Assembly (NCBI GenBank): GCA_958295665.1
Contig: OY282559.1
Location: 271,944,047 to 272,008,046 of the forward strand
From: Tipula vernalis
Lineage: Eukaryota > Arthropoda > Insecta > Diptera > Tipulidae
Length of the DNA: 64,000 bases
Direction of reading: 5' to 3'
This document shows, one piece after another, positions 32,161 through 45,761 of this stretch (its first letter is position 1; each line of letters starts with the position of its first letter). Under the pieces are notes generated by a model, which worked only from the letters and a program-made list of their open reading frames with translations, ran no database searches and had not been told where the DNA came from. Both the position numbers and the translations under genes were made by a program.

Positions 32161-34023
32161 TTATCTTTTCTTATTTATTCTATACATAATTGGTAGTGCT
32201 CGTTCGTTTTCTTCGAGTACAAGGCCATCATACGGTCCCAAGCTTATGCTCTCCGATAGGCGTAGTACTCGACCAGTTTCATAAATCGAATTGTCACTGC
32301 CTAAATGCACCACCAAATTTGATCGTAGGCTTGAAAAACTGTCAGCTATTTTTACTTGTTGGGCAGTCGATCCAAAATTGAGCAAAACTACAAAAGTATT
32401 AACTCCTGGTAAATGACTGTGCAAGTAAGAAAAACAAATTAGTTAATTTCACTATATAATTAACAAAAATTTATCTTACCGAATGTAGCCCAAGACGTAT
32501 TCAGACAATACTTTTGTTTCAATTTTTCCAGTGCGCATGGCTTCGTACCGTTGCCGAATCTTCATTAAACTTCGATATATATTTAAATGACTCCGTAATA
32601 CACTCTCCTGTTTCTCAATATTGAGGATCTGATAATTATGACCAACTGGTAAGTAAGGATTTGGATTCGATGAAAATCCAGCATTTAAACTATCATCCCA
32701 TTGCATTGGCGTGCGAACAGTAGCATCATCAAAATAATCAGGATTAGCCAATTCACCTTCGGCACATGCAGTATGTCGATTTTCAGCCCCGTTATAATTT
32801 AGGCAGACATCTTCCATACCAATTTCGTCACCATTATAAACGACAACAATACCGGGCAGAGTCATTTGCATCATATTCATTATATTGACGCGTTCACCGC
32901 CCATACGTGTAGCAACGCGTGATTTGTCATGATTTCCAATCACCCAATTTGGAATGTATTTGCCATCAGGAATCAAACTTAAAAATCGATCGATTACAAA
33001 TTGAACATCGGCCGCGTTCGATGTATCGGTTAGATGATTAATAAATTCAAAATTTAGCGGAAAATGGCTTCCATCTCTTGTACCACTGCCATAATATCGC
33101 ACCAAATACTGTACTTCCGAATAAGTTTCGGTAAACATTATTCTTGTGGTGCTTCCTGGGTGCTCCTTTTTGTACGTGTCTAACAGTTGACGCCAATCGT
33201 ACACTAAATCGTAAGTTTCATCTAAATCTCGCGTTAGTAGATGGTTGTAGAATCCATAATCGTTTGGATCAGTTACAGCCGGATCCCAAGCAAGGGGTTC
33301 ATCATCGGGTGGCGTATTAACATCGATTGGTATTTCTTCAAATAAATGTGTGATCGCATCAATTCTAAATCCGTCCACACCCAAATCCATCCAAAATTTA
33401 TATATTTTATTAAATTCTTCCTTAACAGCTGGATTATGTAAATTAAAATCGGGTAAATTAGCATGAAATTGGCTCAAATAATACTCGTCACGCCGCTCAT
33501 TATAATTCCACATTGAACCACCGATAACACTTATCCAATTCGATGGCGGTAATGGTTCACCCGAATCACCGGTACGTTTTGGCCGCCATATATAATAGTC
33601 CGAATACAAAGGATCACGTTCTATCGATCTTTCGAACCATTCGTGATACTTACTCGAATGATTTGGTATCATGTCCAGAATAACTTTTAATCCATTGCTT
33701 TTTGCTTTTACCATTAATTGCGTAAAATCATCGATTGTTCCCATTTTGGTATTGATGTCATAATAATCTGTTACATCATAACCGCTGCTTGTCCAGGTAC
33801 TACCGAATATTGGTGACAACCATATGGCTTGTACACCAAGTGATGCAATATAATCGAGTTTCTCGGTTATACCATTTAAGTCACCAAATCCATCACCATT
33901 GGAGTCACGAAACGTGGCTGGAAATATTTGATAAATTGCGGCCGATTCCCACCAATCTTGATGCACACGACAACAAGTGGTGGCCGTAACGGTGACTAAC
34001 AGTATTAGAGTCACTATTTTCAT
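32161..34023 (-). CDS. Secreted maltase / alpha-glucosidase (GH13), gene 1
   Basis: Hydrolyses terminal alpha-1,4-glucose from maltose and related sugars, probably secreted or membrane-attached in the gut. Exon 1 is 34023-32480, the intron 32479-32417 (63 bp, GTAAGAT to TTGCACAG) and exon 2 32416-32161; the join is in phase and gives 599 residues, the normal family length. Residues 1-18 form a signal peptide (MKIVTLILLVTVTATTCC). GH13 regions are all present: DMIPNHSS near 117, GFRIDA with nucleophile D222, FTET with acid/base E299, and IGNHDKSR with D366. The C-terminal beta domain includes TFVVLLNFG and YDGLVLEENE. It is followed 214 bp upstream on the same strand by maltase gene 2. Confidence 0.95.
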
Positions 34024-34236
34024 TGCGCGATCACGTATTTAACTTCGAACACTTGAATAAATACTAATTTACTAATAATCGCTTATTTGTTGCACACATT
34101 TTTGCCAGACAGATAAGATAAATCTAGATAGAGAATTTTCATTTCTTACTCGGAAAATACAGTAAAACCATTCAAATAATTTGCAATTTCAAATGTTTTT
34201 ATTTATACTGAGGACTATGAAATAATTAGGTTTTTT
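34024..34236. other. Spacer between the two maltase genes
   Basis: 213 bp; it must hold the promoter of gene 1 and the 3' end of gene 2. The only clear motif is a tandem GATA site (34111-34121). Confidence 0.6.
34111..34121 (+). promoter_or_regulatory. Overlapping GATA-factor sites upstream of maltase 1
   Basis: AGATAAGATAA holds two consecutive WGATAR motifs about 90 bp upstream of the maltase 1 ATG. GATA factors drive gut genes in insects, so the site fits a digestive enzyme; the match is short and could occur by chance. Confidence 0.35.
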
Positions 34237-36480
<2,244 letters not shown>

Positions 36481-36539
36481 CGATAAAACTAATGACAGGT
36501 ATTTTATTTTATGCTTTTATCGATTTACTATATATACGG

Positions 36540-38700
36540 ATGTGACGTTTGTTCACCGGAAGAATCTCATTTGTCAAGTTTGTACGGGAGGAGGGCCCGA
36601 TTTTTTAACACATAACAATCCTATCTACGGAAAGTTGCGAGCGGGCTTCCAGTCGTCGTTACCCAGCGACCGCAATGCTTTAGTAGTGAAATGCTATGTC
36701 TACTTCAGTCTAATGAAATGCCAAAACAACCATAAATTGCACCCCTCAAGGAAACATTACCACCCTAGATTTTTCAATATACTCAGAGCTCAAGTATTGG
36801 CAGTGACAGAAAATCCTGCTCTATTTAGAGCAATCCAATAACGATATGAAAATAGCAACGCAGTCTGAAAATGACTACCGCAAGAATAAAAACTACTTAG
36901 TGACTTTAAAGAAACTGAATCCAATAACAAGGATAGCATGCTATATAATATGAAATACCATACTTATCAGCTAAAAAGCGAAAGATGGTATAGAGTCGAA
37001 ATACGAGGTTTTACCGTCGTCAGCTGATCGCGAAGAGACCAAAGTGGCAATCAAGGACCATGTTCATAACGTTACTAAAATACCGAAAAATAGCAGTAGT
37101 TCAGTGCCTACAACAAAAACCAAACAAACAATATGATACTATTAGAGATGGGGTTTCCTACGCCTAGGTAACCAAAACACCAAGCAACAGTCAAAATCAA
37201 GAAATCAGGCAAAAACCTGTGCTCAACGAGCCAACTGTTAGTGATATAATGAAGTTACGCAACGAATTTTAGGTTGAAATGAGACAAAATTTAAGTCAGC
37301 TTACTAATAGGCTGGAAAATCTGGAAGATAATTCCAAACCATCAAACAAAAAGCTAAAAAATAAAAAGTAGATAACCCTAACGTTCCTACTATTACAGTC
37401 TGGAGCGCTAACGGGCTTAATGAAAGAGCCCAAGAACTAGGCGTAGCTTTAATATCAGAAACACACTTTTCAGAGAAAAACTTTATCAAAATTATAGGAT
37501 ATAGGGCCTATGGTACATTGAATCCCATTGGTAGCGCTAGAGGAGCAACAGCAATCTTAATTAAACAAAATGAAAATTAAGGAACCATTCATCCCACGTT
37601 ATCCACAATAACGATGAACCATGGCGGTGCTCAAGTTTAGAAAGTTTAGGGGCCATCTATTAGGGGTCCACCAAGACATAATATCATAAGAAATCAAAAT
37701 GTCAACATTTTTAATAAACTTGGACCAATATTTATTATAGAAGGTGATTACAACGTGAAATATACTGCTTGGGGAGATCCCCATCTCGACTCATAACACC
37801 AGAAAAAGCAAAGAACCCCTAAGTGCAATAGAAATGTCATGTTGTGAATATTCCTCATCGCGTAAACCAACCTACAGGCTTCAATAAACTTCCTGATTTG
37901 ATTGACTTTTTATCTCGAAAGGAATAGCCTCAAATCACATTGAAGTCGAAAGATGTTGAAACCTTACCTCTAACCACACACTACTCTTAAAGAGAGATGA
38001 TACTAGACATTATGAAATTTAAATATTTTATTAACTTTATGCGTGAAGCACCTAAAGAGTCTAAGTCACCCGGAATTGACAAAATTTCGCCGAGGCTGTT
38101 TAAGGAGTTATCAAAGGGACCAGTCATTATATTAACATATATATTTACTGCTTGTGCTTTCGACTTACATACGTGCCTGGGTGTTTCAAGGCTGCACAAT
38201 TAATCATGATAAAACAACCAGACCAACCAGTTCAAACAAATGACGTCATACAGGCCGATCTCTTTGTTATCTACTATCTCAAAGTTGTTTGATATAAATT
38301 GTTATTGAAATTACCAAAACCAATGATCAGTATACCTGATTTCCAGTTTGGATACAGAAATCAATATTCGACCATTGATGAAGTTCATCGAGTGACTGCA
38401 AAGATAGAACTTTTGATAGAGTGCGGCACGAGGGTCTCGTCAAAACAAGATAAGTAAATTAGTGCAACAAAATTATTGCCAACTATTTTAACTTTTACTT
38501 GACCATAGCAGGAGTACCCCAGAGTAGCGTATTAGGACCTCTCCTATATATACTTTACACTTCCGATATGGCTACAACGGAAACAACCTTTATCGGAAGT
38601 TTTGCTGATACTGCAGTAGCAAATCGCAAAATAGAGCAGTTGAATACTTAGAACAAGCTCTTGATAAAATTAGACAATTGGCTATGGAGTGAAATGTACC
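36540..38700 (+). pseudogene. Decayed Jockey-like non-LTR retrotransposon
   Basis: Blocks in shifting frames follow the Jockey order. ORF1-like SERWYRVEIRGFT occurs near 36975; EN start VWSANGLNERAQEL and LISETHFSEKNFIKI near 37400-37490, with GYRAYGTLNPIGSARGATA; RT blocks SPGIDKISPRLFKEL near 38060, SYRPISLLSTISKLFD near 38245, AGVPQSSVLGPLLYILYTSD near 38505, and FAD (of FADD) near 38600. Many stops and indels break it. An open stretch at 36449-36841 precedes the ORF1-like block and may belong to its 5' part, but carries no recognised motif. Confidence 0.8.
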
Positions 38701-39042
38701 GGCCCTGAATTGGGCCCGTGTGTATTAAAAATAATTATGCCCGTAAAATTAGAACAGCAGATGAAAATTCCAATCAAGTTATTTAAAACTGAATGGCCTC
38801 TTATAATTTGATAGAATAAAATGAGGTAGTGCTTGATCGGAATACTCCCCTTCATTTCTTTCAATACACTATTAATAAACACCAAATGGCCTATTACTAA
38901 CGAAATATTTAGGTAGTTGTATCTTGGGTTAAAATTAATTCTGTATTCGGTACAATTATTCCATAAATTTTAATACAGACGCTGTCTGTAATCTGGAATC
39001 TGTCCGCTTGCCACTGGTGGAGGATTATGACAACAGATTTCT
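38701..39042. other. Unassigned sequence
   Basis: Possibly the last part of the decayed Jockey element (RT C-terminus) fading into AT-rich DNA; I cannot support any gene. Confidence 0.4.
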
Positions 39043-39490
39043 TTTACTTGTTACACGATTTAAAGTAAACCAAAAACAGTGTTCTGCTTGCCATTGGTCG
39101 TGTTTGTATACCAGTTTAATACTACTGCCGAAATTTCCTTTATTGCATGTAATAAATCATCTTCAAATTCTGTTTATGACACATAATCATGTGGAACTTC
39201 TGGAAGTATCGTTTATAGCTTGTCATAATCATCATCATTCATTATAGTCGACGGGCTGTGTATATGTATTTGTGTTGTTGTTCATTTTATTCATCAATCA
39301 CTAAACCACGTCTCCCTTTGTACGGTATATCTCGGACGTTCTTGTTTTTACTAGGCGTTAACATGTTTCGATGTCCACAATAAATAACCGTAATAAAAAC
39401 ATGGGCTACGACGAGCATCGAACCATCGAACTTTATGTTGATATTACGCCCCAACCGTCTGAGCTATCGTGTATGATGGCCGTAATCGTC
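39043..39490 (-). repeat. Candidate LTR of a decayed Ty3/gypsy element
   Basis: Right after the pol remnant, the minus strand has a purine tract (AAGGAGAGGGTGG) and then TGTGACGATTACGG, the same arrangement as the intact family A element. Taking the next suitable end, ATCGTGTAACA, gives a 448-bp LTR (39490-39043). It contains a tRNA-like A/B box pair at 39415-39466. Confidence 0.45.
39415..39466 (-). other. tRNA-like A and B boxes (possible SINE or LTR feature)
   Basis: On the minus strand TAGCTCAGACGG (39466-39455) matches the polymerase III A box, and GGTTCGATGC (39424-39415) nearly matches the B box. Spacing of about 30 bp fits a tRNA gene. The full cloverleaf does not fold, so it is not a functional tRNA; a tRNA-derived SINE head is possible. 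Confidence 0.45.
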
Positions 39491-42400
39491 ACACCACCCT
39501 CTCCTTAATTCTGTTCGTCCCGATCAGAAATATTATTCGTGTCTCGTTGGTATCTTACCCGCCTATTGACGTGTACTACTTTCATCTTTGCTCGCTGACT
39601 CCACTGAATCCTGTACACGACATCGTTTATCCTGTTACTCGGGCCTTTGATCGGTAGCTGTTCAGTTTGATATTCCTTCAAACCTGCTGCGGCAGTTGAC
39701 CTAGTAGAAACATTCCCTCACTTTGGCCAAAGTTTTATTAAAGGCAAGATGTCCTCCGCTTGATCCATTGTGGACTACATTTAACACTTCTGGGATTCTG
39801 CAGTTTGGGAACATGATCTGCATTTTAGTAGTTTTTCCGTCCACATTTCATAGCACACCGTTCTCCACCTTCAATGAGTCGCACGCGCCCATTAGTCTTT
39901 TGCAGGTTTCTGTCCTTTCCTAATCCAAGCTCTTACTGGGTCGAGCGTTGGATCCTTCTCCTGCTCTTCGACAACACTCTTCGTTGTCCACCGTTCCGGC
40001 ACCTACACGCCAATCCGGTTAAGGCTACTGATGCCTTCCTTTTCCTCAATTTTGCTGCATTTTTCACATCCTGGTGCACAACTCCTTGATAGACTATCTG
40101 CATTACCATGCACTTTACCTTTCCTGTGTTCTATGTTGAAGGCGCAGTTCTGCAGTCGTTCTATTCATCACGCCACTTGTGCTTCTGGTTCTTTAAACAG
40201 CACTAGCCATTTTAAAGCAGCGTGGTCCGTTCGAATTAGAAATTGTTGTCCATACAGGTATTAGTGGAAATGTTTAACGCACACCACAACGGCCAGTAAT
40301 TCTCGTCGGCTGACACCTGGATAGAATTCTGCTGAAGTAGCAAATCACTCGTTCTTCCGCTTCAAGTTGTTGAGATAAAACAACTTCCATTCCCACGTTG
40401 CTGGCATCCGTGTCCAAAATGAATCTTTCACCTGGCCGAGGATATGCCAATATCGGTGTTTAGCATAATGCTGCTTTTGGCAGATTTCCGACCACTGGAA
40501 AGGCTGGCTTATCTAGGTTAGTTTGTGCAGGCTGGCAGCTATATATGAGAAGTTTTCGACAAATCTCCGGTAGTATGTGCTCGGAACGGGCCAACTTCGT
40601 ACTGCTTCTATTTTTTCTGGATCAGTGCGAATTCCTTTCTCCGATACGATATGCCTCAAGTAATCCCACTTCGTTCTTGAAGAGTGCACACTTGCCCGAG
40701 CTCACCTTCATTCCCGTGTTCGTCGAAACTGTTCCCGATTTCAATGATGTCTTCTAGGTAAACGAGACTTGTTTTCCAGTGCAGTTCTCTCAAAATTTGC
40801 TCCATCAGTCTCTCGAACGTAGATGGTGCATTGCTCAGGCCAAATAGCATAACGGTGAATTGGCATAGACCGTTGCCCGTAGTAAATGCTGTTATCTCTA
40901 GGTCTTCCTCTTGAATCGTAACTTGCCAATATCCCCTCTTTAAGTCCAGGGTGCTGAATAACGTTGATTCTGATAGTGTGTCTAGTACATCATCTATCCT
41001 AGAGAAAAGGTAGCGATCCTTCTTCGTGACGCAAAACCTCATTGACCCGTCATTCTTTTGCACTTGAACTACCGGTGAACTCCACGGACTATTGGATGGT
41101 TTAATGATTTTATCCCAGCACACCTGTTGTATCATTCGGCCCTCCTCCTCTTGTTTAATAAATGGTAGTCTTCTGGGTGCCTGTCGAATTGGTGGTGAAC
41201 TTGCCTGTACCACCTTGGTTCGGCCGTATCCTTGCTGCTTGGAATTGCTCGCCTTTCAAATGCTACCACAATCTTTGAATTGATTTCCTCGCCTCGCTAT
41301 TACTTTTACACTTATCAGCACTGGCCTCGATACTACATTGGGCGATACTAGCAGCAGCCTGGATTTTCAAGAGAACGACATCGGACTTTAGATGTTTAGC
41401 TTGTTCGGTTATGTTCATTATTCAGACAGGAATAATTGCTTCGAGTGATGTTAGTAGTATTTTTCCATACAGTAATCCTGTTCGGTAAATCCCTGTTGTT
41501 GGCTCTAATATTCCTAATTTCATGCTCCCAGGATTCCCATCCACGCACGCATAAGCTAAGGCTTCGCACATTGGTACAATACCCAGGGGATTCCTTAAAA
41601 TAACTCTGACTTCGTTTCCTGCATCAGTAAAAAATCCTAAGCACTCCTTCATGTCGAGCGATATTCCGTGTTCTACCATGAAATCCAATACCAGGATGCG
41701 TTCATCTATAATGGTAGCCACAATGAACTTATGACGAAAATTGAGGCTTCCTATCTTTACGGAAATATCGCACTCTCCTTGGACAGCTACGCTCTCTCCG
41801 TTAGCAGCGTACAGTCGATATCGAATCTCTGGATTAATGGCTTCTTTCTTTACCATGTCTGGTCTTATCACGGATTTTGATGCGTCAGTGTCAAGAGTAA
41901 TCGTACCTGGCCTGCCGTTTATTGTTCCTTCAATGACGAGACTGTGGTTGTTTCTCGTTACCTGTGCAATTATAATGGTGGTCCCGGGGCTTTTCATTAC
42001 TCCGGCCAACTTTTACCTCTCAAAGCTGGCGTAATTTAGTTTAACGGCTCCATGTCGCTGCTACTTGAACGGTCTCCTTCAGAGTTGATAACCCTTATTG
42101 ACGCTTCTTTGCTCGACTGGTATGATGAACGAGGATTTTGCTCTGCTGGTTTTACTCTTGGAGCTTGGCATGCTCTGGCAAAGTGTCCTCGCTTATTGCA
42201 CCTGTAGCACCCTGGTCCGGGTACTGCTGCTGTACTTCTCGATATTTCTTCCATAAATGCTTTTAGGAGCTCCCTGATCATAGCTTGAAATTTTTGACCC
42301 CACGTCTGCGGCTTAAAATTTCTTTAATCTAGCAGTCTCCGGATAGAGCGTCTGCTTTGCCGCCTCATATTCTAATGCGGCTATAAGAGCTTCACTTAGC

Positions 42401-43316
42401 GTAGCTCGCTTAGCCGTTTTCCGGAGATGTAACTTCACCGTATCTCCTCGTACTGCATTGATGAATGCATCCATAGCCAAACTGTTTATATGTTAGCCTG
42501 GAAAGGTGTGATTTCTGCTTCCAGTTGTTGTAGACTTGCGCCTTTGGCTTGCCTGTGCTTTTGTATTTGTACCTTGTGAAGTTTTTACATATGGGAGTCT
42601 CCGTATCGTAACTCCAACGCGTTCATTAGCTGTTCGTGGTTCCTTTGCGATTCCGGCATACTCTGGATGGTATCTGCTGTTTTACCACTTAATGCCAAAA
42701 CTAACCCACTTGATAACTGCTCCGTGTCCCATTTATTAGTTTTGGCCGCTGCCGAGAATTGCACTTTGAAATTTGGCCAAGAAAACTCGGCATCGAATAC
42801 TGGTGGTTTCATGTAGCTGGAGCTGCCGTTTCTGTGGTGATCTGATGAGGCCGACTGTACGCTACTTCCTTTCTACAGGCTGCACAAGAGGGACATCTTT
42901 TTTTTAGCTCCATTACTTCATTTTGCAGTTTTTCAAGTTGTTCCCATTTCTTGTCGACATCGTTTTTGAGCGCGGTAATTTCGATTGTACTCCTTCGATT
43001 GATTGTTTGAACTCTTCTTTTTGTAATTGTAGAGACTAATGTGTGTGTGTTAGAGATTCTTGGAGAACCTGGTTCTGCTAAGACGTCTTCTTCTCTTGTG
43101 ATTTCAACTGGGCTGAAATCTTCTCCATTAATGGTTGCTGTAGCCCTAATAATAGCGTAGCTAGATCGGATTGTCCGGTCGGCTCCCTGCGTGTTTCCTC
43201 CACCTGCATCAATTTTTCGAGCCGCAATTGTAGTTCTGACCTCATTCCAGAAACTGGGGCCCCCTTTCAGCGAAAACCTCTCTTAATTCAGCAACGTTCA
43301 TCTTGTTGACGTCCAT
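39491..43316 (-). pseudogene. Decayed Ty3/gypsy element related to family A
   Basis: Minus-strand gag and pol with many frameshifts. Gag starts at 43316 (MDVNKMNVAELREVFAERG, a SAP-like start as in family A); capsid block MKPPVFDAEFSWPNFKVQFS lies at 42812-42585 and a CCHC knuckle (CYRCNKRGHFARAC) near 42210. The protease region (GTITLDTDASKSVIRPD, with D-T-D in place of D-T-G) is near 41910. RT is at 41213-40656 with SNSPWSSPVVQV and a YLED in place of YLDD near 40755. RNase H ends with EHRKGKVHGNADSLSR near 40120. Integrase is largely gone. The 5' LTR is cut off at 43412 by a hAT-like element. Confidence 0.85.
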
Positions 43317-43411
43317 TTTCACAGCTGAGGCTTAGTTTGGATGAAATTCTCACGTACACCTAACGTTGACAAACTACAATGAAAAGAACCTAAGAAAACA
43401 CAATGTTTAGT

Positions 43412-45761
43412 CAGTGGCATAACTACAAATTTCGGGCCTCCCAAAAATTTCGAATTTCCAAGTATCTTAAATATTCTAGAAAGTTCTCAAATATCGATTA
43501 TCCGTAAATAAGTAAAACCAAAAGAATTCCTATATAAAATGTAAATAACCCGGACATTCTTGAATAATTTCGAATAACCTAAGAAAATGAAGAAATATCG
43601 ACATTTTGGCTTAATCTCGAAAAATCTACTATCACGATTCAGATTTATGTGTGTAACCCTACAAATTGAAACAATTCAAAGCTAAGCGCAGAACATTGCC
43701 TAGCAAAATTCGAATAAATTTGAAAATCTCTAAAATTCTCGAAGAAATTTCTCTTACAGAAAAAATCGAATAATCTCTATATTATGTGAACTCGATCCAT
43801 TTGCGTAATGTTGGAAAGCCTGTAAAAATCTAAAACACTCACAAAAATTTCGAAAATTCGTTTAAATATCGAATTATTTGTCAAGTAATTTAATGTTACT
43901 AATACTACAAAGCAAGCTGAGACTTAGCGTCAACAAAATGGTGTGCAATAAGAATGGAACCCTCAAATAGTACCGGATAATATCGTAAATATCGAACTCG
44001 AGTAGGCTCTAAGATTCTCGAGTAACATCGAACCATCAAATACACCCTACAATCTCAAACATACTCGAATAACCTCAAAAATCTCAATCTGACTCAACCT
44101 GACTCTTCCCAAAACACCAATTAAGTTTCGAACATCATGTACTTCATTAACTACACTCCACTGCAATAATCTCGAGAAATTTTAAAAAGTGATTAAAACA
44201 TGAAATCCCAAACAAGGGGATATGAAAAAGGAGAACTCGCCAAAAAGAAGCAAAAAAACACCGTCACTAATTGCAAAATTAATTTGGAATTTGCAATTTC
44301 CTTATATTTGAAATTGGTTTACCAGTAAATTTAGTTTTTATTAACCGTTTACCGGTAGTAAAAAATATTCAGTAAGTGAGAAACTATAAATCGAAGGAAT
44401 TTATTATAGAGACTGACTGGTTTGGCCCAAATATTCGTTGAATCCCCTTTCTAAAGATAAAGGTGCTCCTGACGAGGGAAACAAGAATTTCTTTTTCCGT
44501 TGCGGATAGGTATTTTTCTGGGAAGATAGTTTCAAAAATTTCTTATTTTTCATCCTAGATCATCCTTTTTCAAATAAAATTTACATTTAAATTTTTTTTG
44601 AATGTTAATTAATTCATGTAATTTCTAATATGCTACCGGTGATTAGACCATTTAATTTAATATTAGTATTTACGAACAATCATTCAACGAAAACGACTAA
44701 TATTTTAATATGTTCCGAAGATTGTAAGAGAATTCAATCCATTTTCGAACTGATGAGCTTAAGATTATGAAAAAATCAATCTTCTCATCAGGCCGCGGCG
44801 ACTGGGCTGATTATACCACAATTTACATTCTATATATACAGAATGTACTATGCGTTATGTACTAGCGAATCATATTAATACAGATAAATTCTCTTACAAT
44901 TTTTTCTTCTTCACGACATTCACACAGCTCTATTTCTGTGAATTAATTAACATTCAATTAAAAAAGTAAAATTAGCTTACACAGAAATAGAGCTGTGTGA
45001 ATGTCGTAACGAAGAAAAAAATTGTTAGAGAATTTATCTGTATTAGTATGATTCGCTAGTACATAACGCACAGTACATTCTGTATACTCGTATATAGAAT
45101 GTAAATTATGGTATAATCAGTCCAGTCGCCGCATCCTGATGAGAAGATTGATTTTTTCATAATCATAAGCTGAAACTGGATTGAATTATCTTACAATCTT
45201 CGGAACATATTAAAATCATATAAATTAAAAAATTAACTTTTGCAAAAGAAATTTAATCAGTTGTCACAACATTCACTCTTGTGCAAATCAAATTCAACCT
45301 TTTCTAATCAAAACTTGATTTGTAAAAGGTTAAATTTTATGCGCAAGAGAGGTAAATTTGGAGTGCCAAATGCGTGTTACAAATAAATCAATCCAGCAAA
45401 CACTAAAATCGTTATCATTTAATACCGAAAGCCTTAATTTCAAATGAGTTTAGCAAATTTAAAGATCTATCAAAACCTAAACCCATTTTTATTTGTATGG
45501 GCACCGTCAGCAACCGAGAAAAATTTGTTGGAACTGTCTTAAGAAAATATCTAATAGAAATAGGAGCAATATTTCTTCTTTCTCTAAAAACGACATACCA
45601 TCGCCTTTTCTTAAAAATTTTCTAGAAATGGTCTGTTCTGCAAATTTGAAAGGGTGGTCTAGTTTAAGCTTAATATGAGCTACCATCTATCTAATTTTGA
45701 CTTTGAACTAATATTCAAACACCTGATAATTCTCGCGGGCCCCAGTAATAGTGGGCCCACC
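43412..45761. mobile_element. hAT-like non-autonomous element, copy 1
   Basis: It begins CAGTGGCATAACTAC then TTTCGGGCCTCCCAA, the kind of start seen in hAT (Tip100/Zaphod-like) elements. The interior is non-coding with many attcgaataatctcgaaa-like motifs. Its body aligns with copy 2 (43530-44360 with 51290-52040; 45280-45761 with 52165-52690). Its right terminal repeat is missing where copy 2 begins. A foldback element sits inside at 44702-45216. Confidence 0.6.
44702..45216. repeat. Long inverted repeat, about 240-bp arms
   Basis: Arms 44702-44940 and 44980-45216 are near-perfect reverse complements around a 39-nt spacer. Outer ends read attttaatatgttccgaaga; inner ends ctctatttctgtg / cacagaaatagag. 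Copy 2 of the surrounding element lacks it, so it inserted after the two copies separated. A foldback-type MITE is likely. Confidence 0.85.
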
